Of a DNA stretch of 64,000 nucleotides, positions 8,857 through 20,173 are shown piece after piece. The DNA is taken from contig CP070719.1 in assembly GCA_020350725.1 (NCBI GenBank), positions 2,514,794 to 2,578,793 on the forward strand, written 5' to 3'. The stretch comes from a bacterium. GTDB taxonomy: Bacteria; BMS3Abin14. Under the pieces are notes generated by a model that did no database searches, was not told where the DNA came from, and worked only from the letters and a program-made list of their open reading frames with translations. A program made the position numbers and the translations under genes. Numbering within the stretch: position 1 is the stretch's first letter; the number at the start of each line of letters is the position of its first letter.

Positions 8857-9072
8857 ATGAGCAGGGATAAGGAACTCATCAGCAGGCTCCTTGAGGAGAA
8901 CGAAGAGTTCAGAAAGCTGCACGAGGAGCACATCGCTTTCGAGGAGGAGATCGAGAAACTGATGAAGAAAAGGCCACAGACCACGGAGCTTCACTTCGAG
9001 ATCGAGACCCTCAAGAAGAAGAAGTTGTTCGGTAAAGACAAGATGGAAAGAATCCTTACCAAATATCGTTGA
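8857..9072 (+). CDS. YdcH/DUF465 family small coiled-coil protein
   Basis: The 71-residue, highly charged helical protein has the DUF465 pattern: ELISRLLEENEEFRKLHEEH, then EEIEKL and an end 'LKKKKLFGKDKMERIL'. The family forms small helical hairpins of unknown function; the name YdcH is used in enterobacteria. ATG 8857 is preferred over upstream in-frame codons because AGAAGGGG sits 6 bp before it and a strong promoter lies at 8800-8829. A strong intrinsic terminator follows, so it forms its own unit. Confidence 0.85.
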   Translation: MSRDKELISRLLEENEEFRKLHEEHIAFEEEIEKLMKKRPQTTELHFEIETLKKKKLFGKDKMERILTKYR

Positions 9073-9097
9073 TTGTTCAGCCGGTGGCTATCTTCGA

Positions 9098-9125
9098 GGC
9101 GAGGCCAGTGGCCTCGCCTTTTTTT
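9098..9125 (+). terminator. Intrinsic terminator after the DUF465 gene
   Basis: A perfect 9-bp stem GGCGAGGCC/GGCCTCGCC with an AGT loop (9098-9118) is followed by seven T residues (9119-9125). It lies in front of ilvD and rules out an ilvD start upstream of it. Confidence 0.93.
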
Positions 9126-9156
9126 CAACTGGGGATTCGAGAGGAGTCCAAAGAGA

Positions 9157-10815
9157 ATGAAAAAACCCCTGACCAGCGATCGAGTGAAACGGGGTCCTGA
9201 GAGAGCTCCCTCCCGGGCACTGCTCTATGCTACGGGAGTGACCAAGAAGTCCATGGACCGTCCCCATATCGGTGTCTTCACCAGTTTTACGGATATCATC
9301 CCCGGACACATCGGCATGCGGGAACTGGAAAGGTCCATTGAGAAGGGGGTCCACTCGGGAGGGGGCCTTTCTTTCCTGATCGGGGTTCCCGGGGTCTGTG
9401 ACGGTATCGTCATGGGCCACGAGGGGATGCGCTACAGCCTCCCCACCCGTGAGTGGATATCGGATCTCGTGGAGGCCGTCAGCCGTGGTCACGCCTTTGA
9501 CGGCATTGTCCTCCTCACCAACTGCGACAAGATCACCCCGGGCATGCTGATGGCCGCGGCCAGGCTGAATATCCCCGCCATAGTGGTTACAGCCGGGCCC
9601 ATGCATTCCGGAATGTATAAAGGGGTGCGCCGTTCCCTCGTCAGAGACACCTTCGAGGCTGTCGGCAGCTTTCAGGCCGGCAAGATCGACGAAAGGGAGC
9701 TCGAGTGTATGGCATTGGAGGCCTGTCCCGGCCCGGGGGCGTGCCAGGGCATGTATACAGCGAACACCATGGCCTGCGTTACGGAAGCCCTCGGAATGTC
9801 GCTTCCGGGCTGCGCTACCGCCCTCGCCGGATTCGCCGAGAAGAGACGGATAGCCTTCGAAAGCGGTGAGCGCATTGTCGCCATGGTGGAAGAGAACCTG
9901 CTGCCCGGCGGCGTTTTGACGAGAGAGGCCTTCGAAAACGCCATCTCCGTGGACATGGCGCTTGGCGGCTCCACCAACACGGCCCTGCATGTTCCCGCCA
10001 TTGCACACGAGGCGGATGTCAAGGTCGACCTCGATCTTTTCGACAGGATCAGCTCCCGCACCCCCCACCTGGCCAACATAAGGCCCGGGGGAGAGCACTT
10101 CATGGAGGATCTCCACTATGCCGGCGGGGTTCCGGCCGTCCTGAACCGGCTCCAGCCGCTGCTCCGGGCGTCCATGACCGTATCCGGCAGGGATCTGTTG
10201 GCCATTGCCTCCGCATCCGAGGTCAAGGACCCCGAAGTCATCCGGTCCATGGATCAACCCTATCACAAGCAGGGAGGTATCGCCGTCCTCAGGGGCAACC
10301 TGGCCCCGGACGGCAGCGTCGTCAAGCAGACCGCCGTGGCGGAGGATATGCAGGTCTTCCAGGGTCCCGCTCGCGTCTTCGAGCAGGAGGAGGATGCCAT
10401 GAGGGCCGTCATGGACCGGAAGATCAAGGACGGCGATGTGCTGGTGATCCGCAATGAAGGGCCCCGGGGGGGGCCCGGCATGAGGGAGATGCTGTCGGTG
10501 ACATCGGCCATTCACGGGATGGGTCTGCGGGTGGCCCTGATAACCGACGGTCGATTTTCAGGGGGAACCCGGGGGCCGTGCGTCGGGCATATATCGCCCG
10601 AGGCCGCCTCGGGCGGACCCATGGCCCTCATTGAGAACGGGGACCCCATCCGGATAGACATCCCGGACCGCAGCCTCAACGTGGAGGTACCCGAGGAAGA
10701 GCTGGCCGCGCGGAGATCCCGCTGGTCGGAACCCGAGCCCAGGGTGACCAGGGGGATACTCGGCCGGTACGCCCGTTTGGTGAAATCGGCCAGCACAGGC
10801 GCGATCCTGGAATAG
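9157..10815 (+). CDS. ilvD: Dihydroxy-acid dehydratase
   Basis: The 552-residue protein matches IlvD in length and motifs. Fe-S ligands are visible in [16 protein letters not shown] and '[16 protein letters not shown]'; the C-terminal '[20 protein letters not shown]' is the family signature. It dehydrates 2,3-dihydroxy-isovalerate and -methylvalerate to the 2-keto acids for valine, leucine and isoleucine. ATG 9157 follows GAGGAG at about 9141; the longer open frame crosses a terminator and is rejected. No promoter was clear between the terminator and the start. It heads the ilvD-B-N-C run. Confidence 0.96.
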   Translation: MKKPLTSDRVKRGPERAPSRALLYATGVTKKSMDRPHIGVFTSFTDIIPGHIGMRELERSIEKGVHSGGGLSFLIGVPGVCDGIVMGHEGMRYSLPTREWISDLVEAVSRGHAFDGIVLLTNCDKITPGMLMAAARLNIPAIVVTAGPMHSGMYKGVRRSLVRDTFEAVGSFQAGKIDERELECMALEACPGPGACQGMYTANTMACVTEALGMSLPGCATALAGFAEKRRIAFESGERIVAMVEENLLPGGVLTREAFENAISVDMALGGSTNTALHVPAIAHEADVKVDLDLFDRISSRTPHLANIRPGGEHFMEDLHYAGGVPAVLNRLQPLLRASMTVSGRDLLAIASASEVKDPEVIRSMDQPYHKQGGIAVLRGNLAPDGSVVKQTAVAEDMQVFQGPARVFEQEEDAMRAVMDRKIKDGDVLVIRNEGPRGGPGMREMLSVTSAIHGMGLRVALITDGRFSGGTRGPCVGHISPEAASGGPMALIENGDPIRIDIPDRSLNVEVPEEELAARRSRWSEPEPRVTRGILGRYARLVKSASTGAILE

Positions 10816-10830
10816 AACTGGAATAATCCA

Positions 10831-10927
10831 CCTTCCTCAATCTTCCTCTCCCCTTTTTGGAGAGGACCGAGGTGACGGGGCATTCACACCACCCTCACCC
10901 CGGTCCCCTCCCGTCAAGGGAGGGGAG
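10831..10927 (+). repeat. Quasi-palindromic repeat, 'CCTCTCCCC/GGGGAGAGG' type
   Basis: The gap between ilvD and ilvB holds interleaved inverted segments such as CCTCTCCCCTTTTTGGAGAGG and CCCCTCCCGTCAAGGGAGGGG, plus GAGGTGACGGGG against CCCTCACCCCGG. It could fold into a strong hairpin and supplies the purine run just ahead of ilvB. It resembles the G+C-rich palindromes scattered in many bacterial genomes. Confidence 0.75.
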
Positions 10928-10951
10928 ATGCAGCAGATCAGGAGAGTAACG

Positions 10952-12679
10952 ATGCAGATGTCAGGCGCGGAGATACTAGTAAAAGCCCTCCAGGAAGAGG
11001 GTGTTGAAGTGATTTTCGGCTATCCGGGCGGTGTTCTGCTGGATTTTTACGATGCCCTTTTCAGGGCAGGCATGAGGCACATTCTGACCCGCCACGAGCA
11101 GGCCGCCGCTCACGCGGCAGACGGGTACGCCCGTGCCTCAGGAAAGGTCGGCGTGTGCATGGCCACCTCCGGCCCCGGAGCCACCAACCTCGTCACGGGC
11201 ATCGCCACGGCCCACATGGATTCGGTCCCCGTCGTGGCGTTTACCGGCCAGGTTCCCTCCCACATGATCGGCGGGGACGCCTTCCAGGAGGCCGACATCA
11301 TCGGGATCACCCGGCCGATCACCAAGCACAGCTACCTGGCCACCAGCCCGGGCGAACTCCCCAAGATCGTTCAGGAGGCATTCCATATCGCCTCCACCGG
11401 GCGGCCGGGTCCCGTGGTCATCGACCTGCCCAAGGACGTCCTCCAGGGCAAGGGCAAGTATCACCGGCCGGACAAGGTCGAGATCCGGGGATATAAGCCC
11501 AAGACGGAAGGGCATCCAGGGCAGATCAAGAGGGTCCTGAGCGAGATCATGAAGGCCAAGAGGCCCGTGATCTATGCCGGCGGAGGGGTGGTGATCTCGG
11601 GGGCGGGCGGAGAACTGGTCGCCTTCGCGGAGAAGAACATGATCCCCGTGACGAATACCCTGTTGGGCCTGGGCGGTTTTCCCGGCAACCATCCTCTCTT
11701 TCTGGGCATGCTGGGCATGCACGGGACCTACCAGGCCAACATGACCATTCACGAGTCCGACCTGATCATCGCCATCGGAGCCCGGTTCGACGACAGGGTG
11801 ACAGGCGCGGTGGCCAAGTTCGCCCCCAGCGCCAGGGTCGTCCACATCGACGTGGACCCATCGGCCATAAGCAAGAACATCGTTGTTCACGTCCCGGTCG
11901 TCGGTGACGTCAGGGGTGTCCTGAAGGAGTTGAACAAGATCCAGAAGGGGGAAAAGGCCGTCTGGAAGGAGATCCGGAGCAAATGGCTTGACAGGGTCAG
12001 GGCCTGGGGCGAGGAAAGGCCACTGTCCTACGACCGCAAGAGCAGTCTGATCAAGCCGCAGTATGTGATCGAAAAGCTCAGTGAACTGGCGCCCGATGAT
12101 GCTATTATCACCACGGAGGTGGGGCAGAATCAGATGTGGGTGGCCCAGTATTACAAGTTTGTCAAACCGAGGACCCTTCTGTCATCCGGCGGCCTGGGAA
12201 CCATGGGTTATGGGTTCCCTGCGGCCATGGGAGCCCAGTTCGCCTTTCCGAAAAGGGTGGTGGTGGACGTCGCCGGCGACGGGAGTATCCAGATGAACAT
12301 CCAGGAACTGGCAACCGTGGCCCAACACAACATCCCGGTCAAGATCGTCATCCTCAACAACTGCTTTCTGGGCATGGTAAGGCAATGGCAGGAGCTTTTT
12401 TACGACGCCCGCTATTCCCAGACCTGTCTTTCCTCCAACCCTGATTTTGTGAAGGTCGCCGAGGCCTACGGGGTCAAGGGTATCCGGATCTCCGATAAAG
12501 CAGAGGTGGAAGCGGGCCTCAAGGAGGCACTGGCCCATCCCGGCCCTGTGGTGGTGGACTGCCAGATCGACCGGGAGGAGGGCGTTTACCCCATGGTTCC
12601 CGCCGGCGCGGCCTCCAGCGAGATGATCTTCGGGCCCGATCGAAAGAAGAAGGAGAGCAAGCTCAAAGCTGTTAAATAG
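10952..12679 (+). CDS. ilvB: Acetolactate synthase, large (catalytic) subunit
   Basis: The 575-residue thiamine-diphosphate enzyme shows the AHAS order: N-terminal PYR domain with the catalytic Glu region (ILTRHEQAAAHAADGYARA), a middle FAD/Rossmann domain, and the ThDP-binding motif GDGSIQMNIQELATVAQHN at the C-terminal domain. It condenses pyruvate with pyruvate or 2-oxobutyrate. ATG 10952 has AGGAGAG 5 bp upstream; ATG 10928 and 10958 are alternatives. The regulatory subunit gene ilvN follows after 170 bp. Confidence 0.96.
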   Translation: MQMSGAEILVKALQEEGVEVIFGYPGGVLLDFYDALFRAGMRHILTRHEQAAAHAADGYARASGKVGVCMATSGPGATNLVTGIATAHMDSVPVVAFTGQVPSHMIGGDAFQEADIIGITRPITKHSYLATSPGELPKIVQEAFHIASTGRPGPVVIDLPKDVLQGKGKYHRPDKVEIRGYKPKTEGHPGQIKRVLSEIMKAKRPVIYAGGGVVISGAGGELVAFAEKNMIPVTNTLLGLGGFPGNHPLFLGMLGMHGTYQANMTIHESDLIIAIGARFDDRVTGAVAKFAPSARVVHIDVDPSAISKNIVVHVPVVGDVRGVLKELNKIQKGEKAVWKEIRSKWLDRVRAWGEERPLSYDRKSSLIKPQYVIEKLSELAPDDAIITTEVGQNQMWVAQYYKFVKPRTLLSSGGLGTMGYGFPAAMGAQFAFPKRVVVDVAGDGSIQMNIQELATVAQHNIPVKIVILNNCFLGMVRQWQELFYDARYSQTCLSSNPDFVKVAEAYGVKGIRISDKAEVEAGLKEALAHPGPVVVDCQIDREEGVYPMVPAGAASSEMIFGPDRKKKESKLKAVK

Positions 12680-12849
12680 AGATTTTTTCCGGAACGCGCT
12701 GAAGAAGTCCGGTTGCTCGGAGGGGCGCAAAGCCCGCAGAAGATGATCGGGGTCTGGAGCCTGGACCCTGGAGTCAGGGAACCGGCTGGCCTCTTTAGGG
12801 AGCCACATGTGGGCGTGACGAGCGAGCGTGAGAAGATGAGAGGTGCACA

Positions 12850-13335
12850 ATGAGACACACCATTACCATAACGGTGGAGAATAAATTCGGAGTCCTGTCC
12901 CGGGTGGCCGGTCTCTTTTCGGGGAGGGGTTTTAACATCGAGAGCCTCAGCGTGGGAGAGACCCTCGACCCCACGATCTCCCGGATGACCATCGTCACCC
13001 GGGGCGATGACCGGATCATCGAACAGGTGACAAAGCAGCTCCGAAAGCTTGTCGACGTCATCAAAGTGACTGACCTGACGGACAGCTCCTTCGTGGACAG
13101 GGAGATGATCCTCGTCAAGATCAGCGCCACAGAGAAGAACAAGGCCGAGATTCTCAGGATCAACGAGATCTTCAGGGGAAAGATCGTGGACGTTTCGCCG
13201 ACCACCTACACGTTCGAGATCACCGGTGACGAGGGCAAGATCGAGGCGTTCATAAAACTGATCAAGCCCTTCGGCGTCAAGGAGATAAGCCGCACGGGCA
13301 AAGTCGCCATTCTGCGCGAGATGAATGGGGAATAA
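12850..13335 (+). CDS. ilvN: Acetolactate synthase, small (regulatory) subunit
   Basis: The 161-residue protein has an N-terminal ACT domain ([20 protein letters not shown], then [14 protein letters not shown]) and the C-terminal AHAS small-subunit domain ([20 protein letters not shown]). It confers valine feedback control on IlvB and raises its activity. The length equals the common bacterial form (IlvH-size). The 170 bp gap after ilvB holds no repeat I can define and no terminator. Confidence 0.95.
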   Translation: MRHTITITVENKFGVLSRVAGLFSGRGFNIESLSVGETLDPTISRMTIVTRGDDRIIEQVTKQLRKLVDVIKVTDLTDSSFVDREMILVKISATEKNKAEILRINEIFRGKIVDVSPTTYTFEITGDEGKIEAFIKLIKPFGVKEISRTGKVAILREMNGE

Positions 13336-13340
13336 ATTCA

Positions 13341-13430
13341 GTACCTGGTGTCTGGTATCCAGCGCCCAGTGCTCAGTGCTCAGTGCATGCTGTTATTGTC
13401 AGGAGCCAGGAGCTTGAAACTGGGAACTGT
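13341..13430 (+). repeat. Degenerate repeat, 'CAGTGCTCAGTGCTCAGTGC' type
   Basis: Between ilvN and ilvC the sequence runs through CCAGCGCCCAGTGCTCAGTG units, then complementary-looking GAGCCAGGAGC and ACTGGGAACTG. It belongs to the same class of short-unit intergenic arrays seen across the window, with its own unit. Confidence 0.65.
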
Positions 13431-13453
13431 CTTTTCGAAAGGAGCAACAGGAA

Positions 13454-14473
13454 ATGAACGTACTGACCGATAAGGACCTCAAGATCAAAGGGAAGCCCCT
13501 GGCGGGCAAGAAGGTGTCCGTCATCGGATACGGAAGCCAGGGCCACGCCCAGGCCCTCAACCTCAAGGACAGCGGTGTCGACGTGACGATCGGCCTCATC
13601 GAGGGCGATCCCGGCAGGGAGACCGCCGCCAAGGCCGGATTCAAGGTGGCCTCTATAGAGGAGGCCTCCGCGGGCGCGGACCTGATCATGCTCCTTGTGC
13701 CGGATGAATTCCACAGGACGGTTTACGGGACGGCCATCGCTCCTAACGCCAAGGATGGCTGCACCCTGGCCGTATCCCACGGTTTTTCCATCCACTACGG
13801 CCAGGTGTCGCCGTCGGCCGGCATGGACGTGATCATGATCGCCCCCAAGGGACCCGGGCACCTGGTGCGCCAGGAGTTCGCCCAGGGGCGCGGGGTCCCC
13901 TCCCTCGTCGCCGTGCACCAGGATGTCACCGGATCCGCGCGGCAGACCGCCCTGGAGTATGCGGCAGCCATCGGAGCCGGCAGGGTAGGGATCCTGGAGA
14001 CCACTTTCCGGGAAGAGACGGAGACGGACCTGTTCGGTGAGCAGGCCGTTCTCTGCGGCGGCGCGACCCGGCTGGTGCTGGCCGGTTTCGAGACCCTTGT
14101 CGAGGCCGGCTATTCACCGGAGATGGCCTACTTCGAGTGCCTGCACGAACTGAAGCTCATTGTGGACCTGATGTACCAGGGCGGCATCGCCACCATGCGC
14201 TATTCCATCAGCAACACCGCTGAATACGGCGATCTCACCCGGGGGGACAGGGTCATCGACGCCCTTGTCAAGGAGGAGATGGAGGAGATCCTGGCCGAGG
14301 TCCAGAGCGGGGAGTTCGCCAGGGAGTGGATCCTGGAGAACCAGGCCGGCCGACCGGTGTTCAACGCCCTCAGACGGCAGGCTTCCGAGCACCCCATCGA
14401 GGAGGTCGGAAGGCGTCTGCGGGGCCTCATGCCCTGGCTCAAGGAACAGGCGGCGGTGAAGGAAGAAGAATAA
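13454..14473 (+). CDS. ilvC: Ketol-acid reductoisomerase
   Basis: The 339-residue class I KARI has the NADPH-binding Rossmann motif [17 protein letters not shown] near residue 26 and the catalytic helical domain with [19 protein letters not shown] and [19 protein letters not shown], which hold the Mg-binding Asp/Glu residues. It isomerises and reduces acetolactate and acetohydroxybutyrate. Length and motifs are standard. A GAAAGGAG ribosome site precedes ATG 13454. It closes the ilv run; psd follows after 228 bp. Confidence 0.97.
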   Translation: MNVLTDKDLKIKGKPLAGKKVSVIGYGSQGHAQALNLKDSGVDVTIGLIEGDPGRETAAKAGFKVASIEEASAGADLIMLLVPDEFHRTVYGTAIAPNAKDGCTLAVSHGFSIHYGQVSPSAGMDVIMIAPKGPGHLVRQEFAQGRGVPSLVAVHQDVTGSARQTALEYAAAIGAGRVGILETTFREETETDLFGEQAVLCGGATRLVLAGFETLVEAGYSPEMAYFECLHELKLIVDLMYQGGIATMRYSISNTAEYGDLTRGDRVIDALVKEEMEEILAEVQSGEFAREWILENQAGRPVFNALRRQASEHPIEEVGRRLRGLMPWLKEQAAVKEEE

Positions 14474-14701
14474 TAAATGCCGTGATCAGTGATGTGTTAT
14501 TTGTGATCGGGAATGGCTGAGACTGAAGGCCTTTGGTCCCATACAGTCCTTAAGGACAGTTAAGGGACAAGGTTGCAACTTCTGAATTTTAGATTGTCCG
14601 ACCGAATTATTGGTGTGGAGCAACTGCCATAGGGAATTACAAAGAACAAAGCAGGAAAGTTAAGAGCGCTTGGATCGCGAATTACGAATCACGAGACCAA
14701 A

Positions 14702-15358
14702 ATGAAACAGAAGCAGATAATACCGCTAATAGCAAATGAGGGGCTCATCCGAGCGGCATTTCCCGGCGTGGCCTGCGTGGTTCTGTTTCTGGCGGGGTGG
14801 AACGCTCCCGGTACCGTCATGGCGGCGGTCACGGTGGCGGTTCTCCTCTTCTTCCGGGACCCGGAAAGGGCCATCACGGCAGACGCCGGGCAGATCCTGT
14901 CCCCCGCCGATGGAAGGGTCGTAGCCGTCGACCGGCCAAGGGAGGATCGTTATCTGGGGACCGACAGCCTGAGGGTCAGCGTGTTCATGAGCATTTTCAA
15001 CGTGCACATCAACCGGATTCCCTGCGACGGCAAGGTCCTTGAGGTCAACCACGTTCCGGGAGGTTTCAGGATGGCCCATCTGGATGACGTGGGGGCCGAA
15101 AACGAGAGGATGGAGGTCCTCCTCGAGGACCCCGGAGGGCGAAGAAGCCTCATGGTCCAGGTGGCCGGCCTGGTGGCAAGGAGGATCATCTGCCGGGTGG
15201 CGCCCGGGACGGACGTCGGGCGCGGGGAGCGTTACGGGCTGATCTGCTTCGGTTCCAGGGTGGACCTCTATCTTTCCTCCGAGGCCGAGGCGCGGGTGAG
15301 GATCGGAGACAGGGTGAGGGCGGGGCTGTCGGTCGTCGCTGAACTCCCGGCGAGGTGA
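14702..15358 (+). CDS. psd: Phosphatidylserine decarboxylase proenzyme (short archaeal/bacterial type)
   Basis: The 218-residue protein has a hydrophobic N-terminal region (two short membrane segments, residues ~16-50), the conserved SPADGRVVAVD and VFMSIFNVHINRIP blocks, and the self-cleavage site GS within 'ICFGSRVDLYLS', where the Ser becomes the pyruvoyl group. It converts phosphatidylserine to phosphatidylethanolamine in the inner membrane. Its place between ilvC and leuA with pssA next to it is an arrangement I recall from deltaproteobacterial genomes. The upstream gap ends in a GAATTACGAATCACGAG repeat fragment and shows no clear ribosome site. Confidence 0.93.
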   Translation: MKQKQIIPLIANEGLIRAAFPGVACVVLFLAGWNAPGTVMAAVTVAVLLFFRDPERAITADAGQILSPADGRVVAVDRPREDRYLGTDSLRVSVFMSIFNVHINRIPCDGKVLEVNHVPGGFRMAHLDDVGAENERMEVLLEDPGGRRSLMVQVAGLVARRIICRVAPGTDVGRGERYGLICFGSRVDLYLSSEAEARVRIGDRVRAGLSVVAELPAR

Positions 15359-15465
15359 GTCGCCTGGCCTGCAGCCGAAGAACACAAAAAAAGGAGGTCC
15401 GGGAAGACGTCCCGGCATCGATTCCTGGAGATCAGGTCCAGGTTGTCCGGGACTGACCGGCAGAG

Positions 15466-16383
15466 ATGACCATGAATAACGCCAAAAACAGTGTTCCTCA
15501 CAGGCAGATGGATATCCAGCCCGTTTCGGCTGATCCGTCCTCGGTCGGGGAGACGGCCGGGGACAGAATATCCAGCCGGCGGGCCATTTACCTGCTGCCC
15601 AACATGATCACAACCCTGGCGCTCTTCTCCGGGTTCATTTCCGTGGTGGCCTCTCTGAATGGAGAATTCGTGAGGGCTTCGGTCGCCATCATCGCGGCAG
15701 GGCTTTTCGACGCCCTGGACGGCCGCATAGCCCGGATGACCAGGACGTCATCCCTCTTCGGGGTCCAGTACGACAGCCTGTCGGACATCGTCGCCTTCGG
15801 TATGGCCCCGGCCATCCTCATGTACACGGCGGTCCTGCAGCCGCTTGGCCGGTTCGGGTGGCTGGGAGCCTTTCTCTTCCTTGCCTGCGGGGCCCTGAGG
15901 CTGGCGCGTTACAATGTCGAGGCTCAGAAAGTGGGCCAGAAACACTTCACCGGCCTCCCGATTCCAGCGGCGGCCGGCGTGGTCGCCACCGGGATGCTTC
16001 TGATCGGTGATCAGGGACTGCCGTCGGGCTTTGTGGAAGTGTTGGTCATACTGACCGTCTATCTGCTCTCGTTCCTGATGATCAGTACCGTACCCTACCC
16101 GAGCCTGAAACAGGTGGTGATCCCGAGACGAAAGGCCTTCCAGGTCCTGGCCGGCCTGGTCGTGTGCCTGGTCCTGGTCGCCAATTATCCGGCTCACTTT
16201 CTCTTCGGATTCGGTGTGACCTATACGGTCCTCGGGCCCGTTCTGGGCACCTGGGTCCTGAGAAAGTTGGGAAGTGAGGACATCGAGCACATGGAGAGCT
16301 TCACACTGGAGGATGAAGACATCCTCGAGACCACTGGAGAGGAGGTGGTGACGCGACATGGGACTCAGCGAGAGCGACCTTAG
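15466..16383 (+). CDS. pssA: CDP-diacylglycerol-serine O-phosphatidyltransferase
   Basis: The 305-residue integral membrane protein carries the CDP-alcohol phosphotransferase signature in FDALDGRIARMT ... GVQYDSLSDIVAFG (D-G-x2-A-R-x8-G-x3-D-x3-D). About seven to eight hydrophobic helices follow a polar N-terminus of about 40 residues. It makes phosphatidylserine from CDP-diacylglycerol and serine, feeding the adjacent Psd. The C-terminal 40 residues are acidic and cytoplasmic. ATG 15466 and 15472 are both possible starts. Confidence 0.94.
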   Translation: MTMNNAKNSVPHRQMDIQPVSADPSSVGETAGDRISSRRAIYLLPNMITTLALFSGFISVVASLNGEFVRASVAIIAAGLFDALDGRIARMTRTSSLFGVQYDSLSDIVAFGMAPAILMYTAVLQPLGRFGWLGAFLFLACGALRLARYNVEAQKVGQKHFTGLPIPAAAGVVATGMLLIGDQGLPSGFVEVLVILTVYLLSFLMISTVPYPSLKQVVIPRRKAFQVLAGLVVCLVLVANYPAHFLFGFGVTYTVLGPVLGTWVLRKLGSEDIEHMESFTLEDEDILETTGEEVVTRHGTQRERP

Positions 16384-16620
16384 GCTGACCGGGGTGTCCC
16401 GGACGTGGTGGAACGGGCAGGTCCGCCGCGACGGCGTTGCCCATGAGGTCACCGCCGGGACCTTCCAGACCCCATTACGGTCGAAGAAGGGAAAAGCAGT
16501 TCAGGTAACATGGAGATCAGAAATCAGATAACTGGGAATGAGAGCATTGGTTCATCTATAGGGCCTCTTCGATCGCCGGCTATCCGAATTTCTATTCTCT
16601 GTACAGGGAAGGAGAACCAG

Positions 16621-18162
<1,542 letters not shown>

Positions 18163-18272
18163 TTTCAGTGCTAAGTGCTAAGAACTAAGAACTAAGTACT
18201 GAATGCTGAGGCGGGATCTTAATCCTATTTCCTTAAGTCCTTGGCTCGCTGTGCTTAAGTTCTCATCCCAAC
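18163..18272 (+). repeat. Quasi-palindromic array, 'AGTGCTAAGTGCTAAGAACTAAG' type
   Basis: Directly after leuA, units AGTGCTAAGTGCTAAG and AACTAAGAACTAAGTAC face a complementary half with CTTAAGTCCTTGG and GTGCTTAAGTTCTC. The gap to leuC is 125 bp and nearly all of it is repeat. Confidence 0.75.
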
Positions 18273-18287
18273 GACAAGGAATACCCT

Positions 18288-19547
18288 ATGGCAATGACCA
18301 TCACACAGAAGATCCTTGCGGCCCACGCGGGGCTCGACTCGGTCCACCCGGGTGAGATCATCATGGCGGAGGTGGACCTGGCCCTCGGCAACGACATCAC
18401 CGCCCCTATAGCCATCAGTATCCTGCGCGAGAAAGGCATCCAGAGGGTCTTCGACAGGGACAGGATCGCCCTTGTCCCCGATCACTTCGCTCCCAACAAG
18501 GACATAGCGTCCGCCGAGCAGTGCCGGCAGATGAGGGAGTTCGCGCGCGATTTCGACATCACCCACTATTTCGAACTGGGAGAGATGGGCATCGAGCATG
18601 CCCTTCTTCCGGAGAAGGGTCTCGTTCTCCCCGGCGACCTCGTCGTCGGCGCCGACAGCCACACCTGCACCTACGGGGCACTGGGCGCCTTCTCCATGGG
18701 GGTAGGAAGCACCGACCTCGCGGGCGCCATGATCAGCGGCAAGGCCTGGTTCAAGGTGCCGACGTCCATCAAATTCGTTTTCTCGGGAAAGCTCAGGCCG
18801 TGGGTGGGCGGCAAGGATCTGATCCTTTACACCATCGGCCGGATCGGTGTGGACGGGGCCCTCTACAGGTCCATGGAGTTCACCGGTGAGACCATCGACA
18901 GCCTCCCCATGGCCGATCGTCTGGCCATGTGCAACATGGCCATTGAAGCGGGGGCCAAGAACGGTATCATCACCCCCGACGGCATCACCGAGGAATACGT
19001 TAAGGGGAGGGCCTCACGCGAGTACACACTCTATTCCTCCGATCCCGGAGCCCGGTACGACGAGGTCCACGAGTACGACGCCTCGGCCATTGATCTTCAG
19101 GTGGCCTTTCCCCACCTTCCGGAGAATTCCCGCCCTGTGGGCGAGGCCAGGGGCGTATCCATCGACCAGGTGGTGGTTGGATCCTGCACCAACGGACGCC
19201 TGGAGGATCTTCGCCAGGCCGGGGAGGTCCTCAGGGGGCACCGGGTGGCCAGGGGGGTCAGGATGATCGTGATCCCGGCGACCCCGCTGATCTACCGGCA
19301 GGCCATGGATGAGGGCCTCTTCGAGATCTTCCTGGATGCCGGGGCCGTCATCAGCACCCCGACCTGCGGGCCCTGTCTCGGCGGCCACATGGGGATCCTG
19401 GCCGAGGGGGAGCGGGCCGTCGCCACCACCAACAGGAACTTCGTCGGCCGCATGGGGCATCCGAAGAGCGAGGTCTACCTCTCCGGTCCCGCAGTGGCCG
19501 CGGCGAGCGCCGTCGTGGGCAGCATCGCGAGTCCGGAGGACCTGTAA
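18288..19547 (+). CDS. leuC: 3-isopropylmalate dehydratase, large subunit
   Basis: The 419-residue aconitase-family subunit is of the short, LeuC2/HacA-like class. It shows [24 protein letters not shown] and the Fe-S ligands in GSCTNGR and [13 protein letters not shown]. With LeuD it isomerises 2- to 3-isopropylmalate through a [4Fe-4S] cluster in the cytoplasm. Length matches the class found in archaea, Thermodesulfobacteria and deltaproteobacteria rather than the 470-residue enterobacterial form. ATG 18288 (then ATG 18294) follows ACAAGGAATACCCT. Confidence 0.95.
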   Translation: MAMTITQKILAAHAGLDSVHPGEIIMAEVDLALGNDITAPIAISILREKGIQRVFDRDRIALVPDHFAPNKDIASAEQCRQMREFARDFDITHYFELGEMGIEHALLPEKGLVLPGDLVVGADSHTCTYGALGAFSMGVGSTDLAGAMISGKAWFKVPTSIKFVFSGKLRPWVGGKDLILYTIGRIGVDGALYRSMEFTGETIDSLPMADRLAMCNMAIEAGAKNGIITPDGITEEYVKGRASREYTLYSSDPGARYDEVHEYDASAIDLQVAFPHLPENSRPVGEARGVSIDQVVVGSCTNGRLEDLRQAGEVLRGHRVARGVRMIVIPATPLIYRQAMDEGLFEIFLDAGAVISTPTCGPCLGGHMGILAEGERAVATTNRNFVGRMGHPKSEVYLSGPAVAAASAVVGSIASPEDL

Positions 19548-19560
19548 TGTGTGTCCGAGG

Positions 19561-19640
19561 CCAAAGTCCAACATCCAAAAGTAAAAGGCAGAGCAGGTTA
19601 TTTCTAATAATTTTGGATTTTAGATTTTGGACTTTGGATT
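19561..19640 (+). repeat. Palindromic array, 'CCAAAGTCCAACATCCAAAA / TTTTGGATTTTAGATTTTGG' type
   Basis: The left arm (19561-19586) reads CCAAAGTCCAACATCCAAAAG; the right arm (19610-19640) holds TTTTGGATT, TTTTGGACTTTGG in inverted sense. The loop is about 23 bp. It fills most of the leuC-leuD gap. Half copies of the right arm occur at 22644-22677 and 37981-38009. Confidence 0.85.
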
Positions 19641-19668
19641 ATTTTAAAGGCACCGAAGAGGTGAGAAA

Positions 19669-20172
19669 ATGACCAAACAGTCTCTCTACAAAGGCAAGGC
19701 CTGGCGTTTCGGTGACGACATCGACACCGACGCCATCATCCCCGCCCGGTACCTGACCACTTCCGACCCGGATGAACTGGCCGGTCACTGCATGGAGGAT
19801 GCCGATCCCGATTTCCAGTCGAAAGTGTCCGCCGGCGACATCATCGTCGGGGGGAAGAATTTCGGATGCGGTTCCTCCCGTGAACACGCCCCCATCGCCA
19901 TCAAAGCGGCGAAAGTGTCCTGTGTCATCGCCTCCTCCTTCGCCAGGATCTTCTACAGGAACGCCTTCAACATGGGGCTGCCTATCTTCGAGTCCCCGGA
20001 GGCTTCTGCGGGCATCCGGACCGGCGACGAACTCGAGGTGGACCCGGCGGAGGGCATTATCCGGAATCTGACCAGGGGGGTGGAGTTCCGCGCCGAACCC
20101 TATCCGCCCTTCATGGTGGACCTCATCCAGTCCGGAGGGCTCATCCCTTACCTGCTCAAGGAGGTTTCATAA
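19669..20172 (+). CDS. leuD: 3-isopropylmalate dehydratase, small subunit
   Basis: The 167-residue swivel-domain subunit has the characteristic start '[20 protein letters not shown]', the substrate loop [15 protein letters not shown] and [19 protein letters not shown]. It pairs with LeuC. Its stop is 2 bp before leuB, whose ribosome site AAGGAGG lies inside the end of leuD, so leuD-leuB-hom form one tightly packed unit. GAGGTGAG precedes ATG 19669. Confidence 0.96.
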   Translation: MTKQSLYKGKAWRFGDDIDTDAIIPARYLTTSDPDELAGHCMEDADPDFQSKVSAGDIIVGGKNFGCGSSREHAPIAIKAAKVSCVIASSFARIFYRNAFNMGLPIFESPEASAGIRTGDELEVDPAEGIIRNLTRGVEFRAEPYPPFMVDLIQSGGLIPYLLKEVS

Positions 20173-20173
20173 T

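Noticed and set aside
9073..9156. Upstream extension of ilvD
   Set aside because: It passes through a strong intrinsic terminator (9098-9125).
16358..16531. 57-residue frame overlapping the end of pssA (MGLSESDLRLTG...)
   Set aside because: It has a GGAGG about 12 bp upstream but no recognisable domain, overlaps pssA in another frame and ends in a repeat-like stretch; too weak to call.
16384..16620. Leucine attenuator or T-box leader before leuA
   Set aside because: No Leu-rich leader peptide, T-box motif or antiterminator/terminator pair can be seen.
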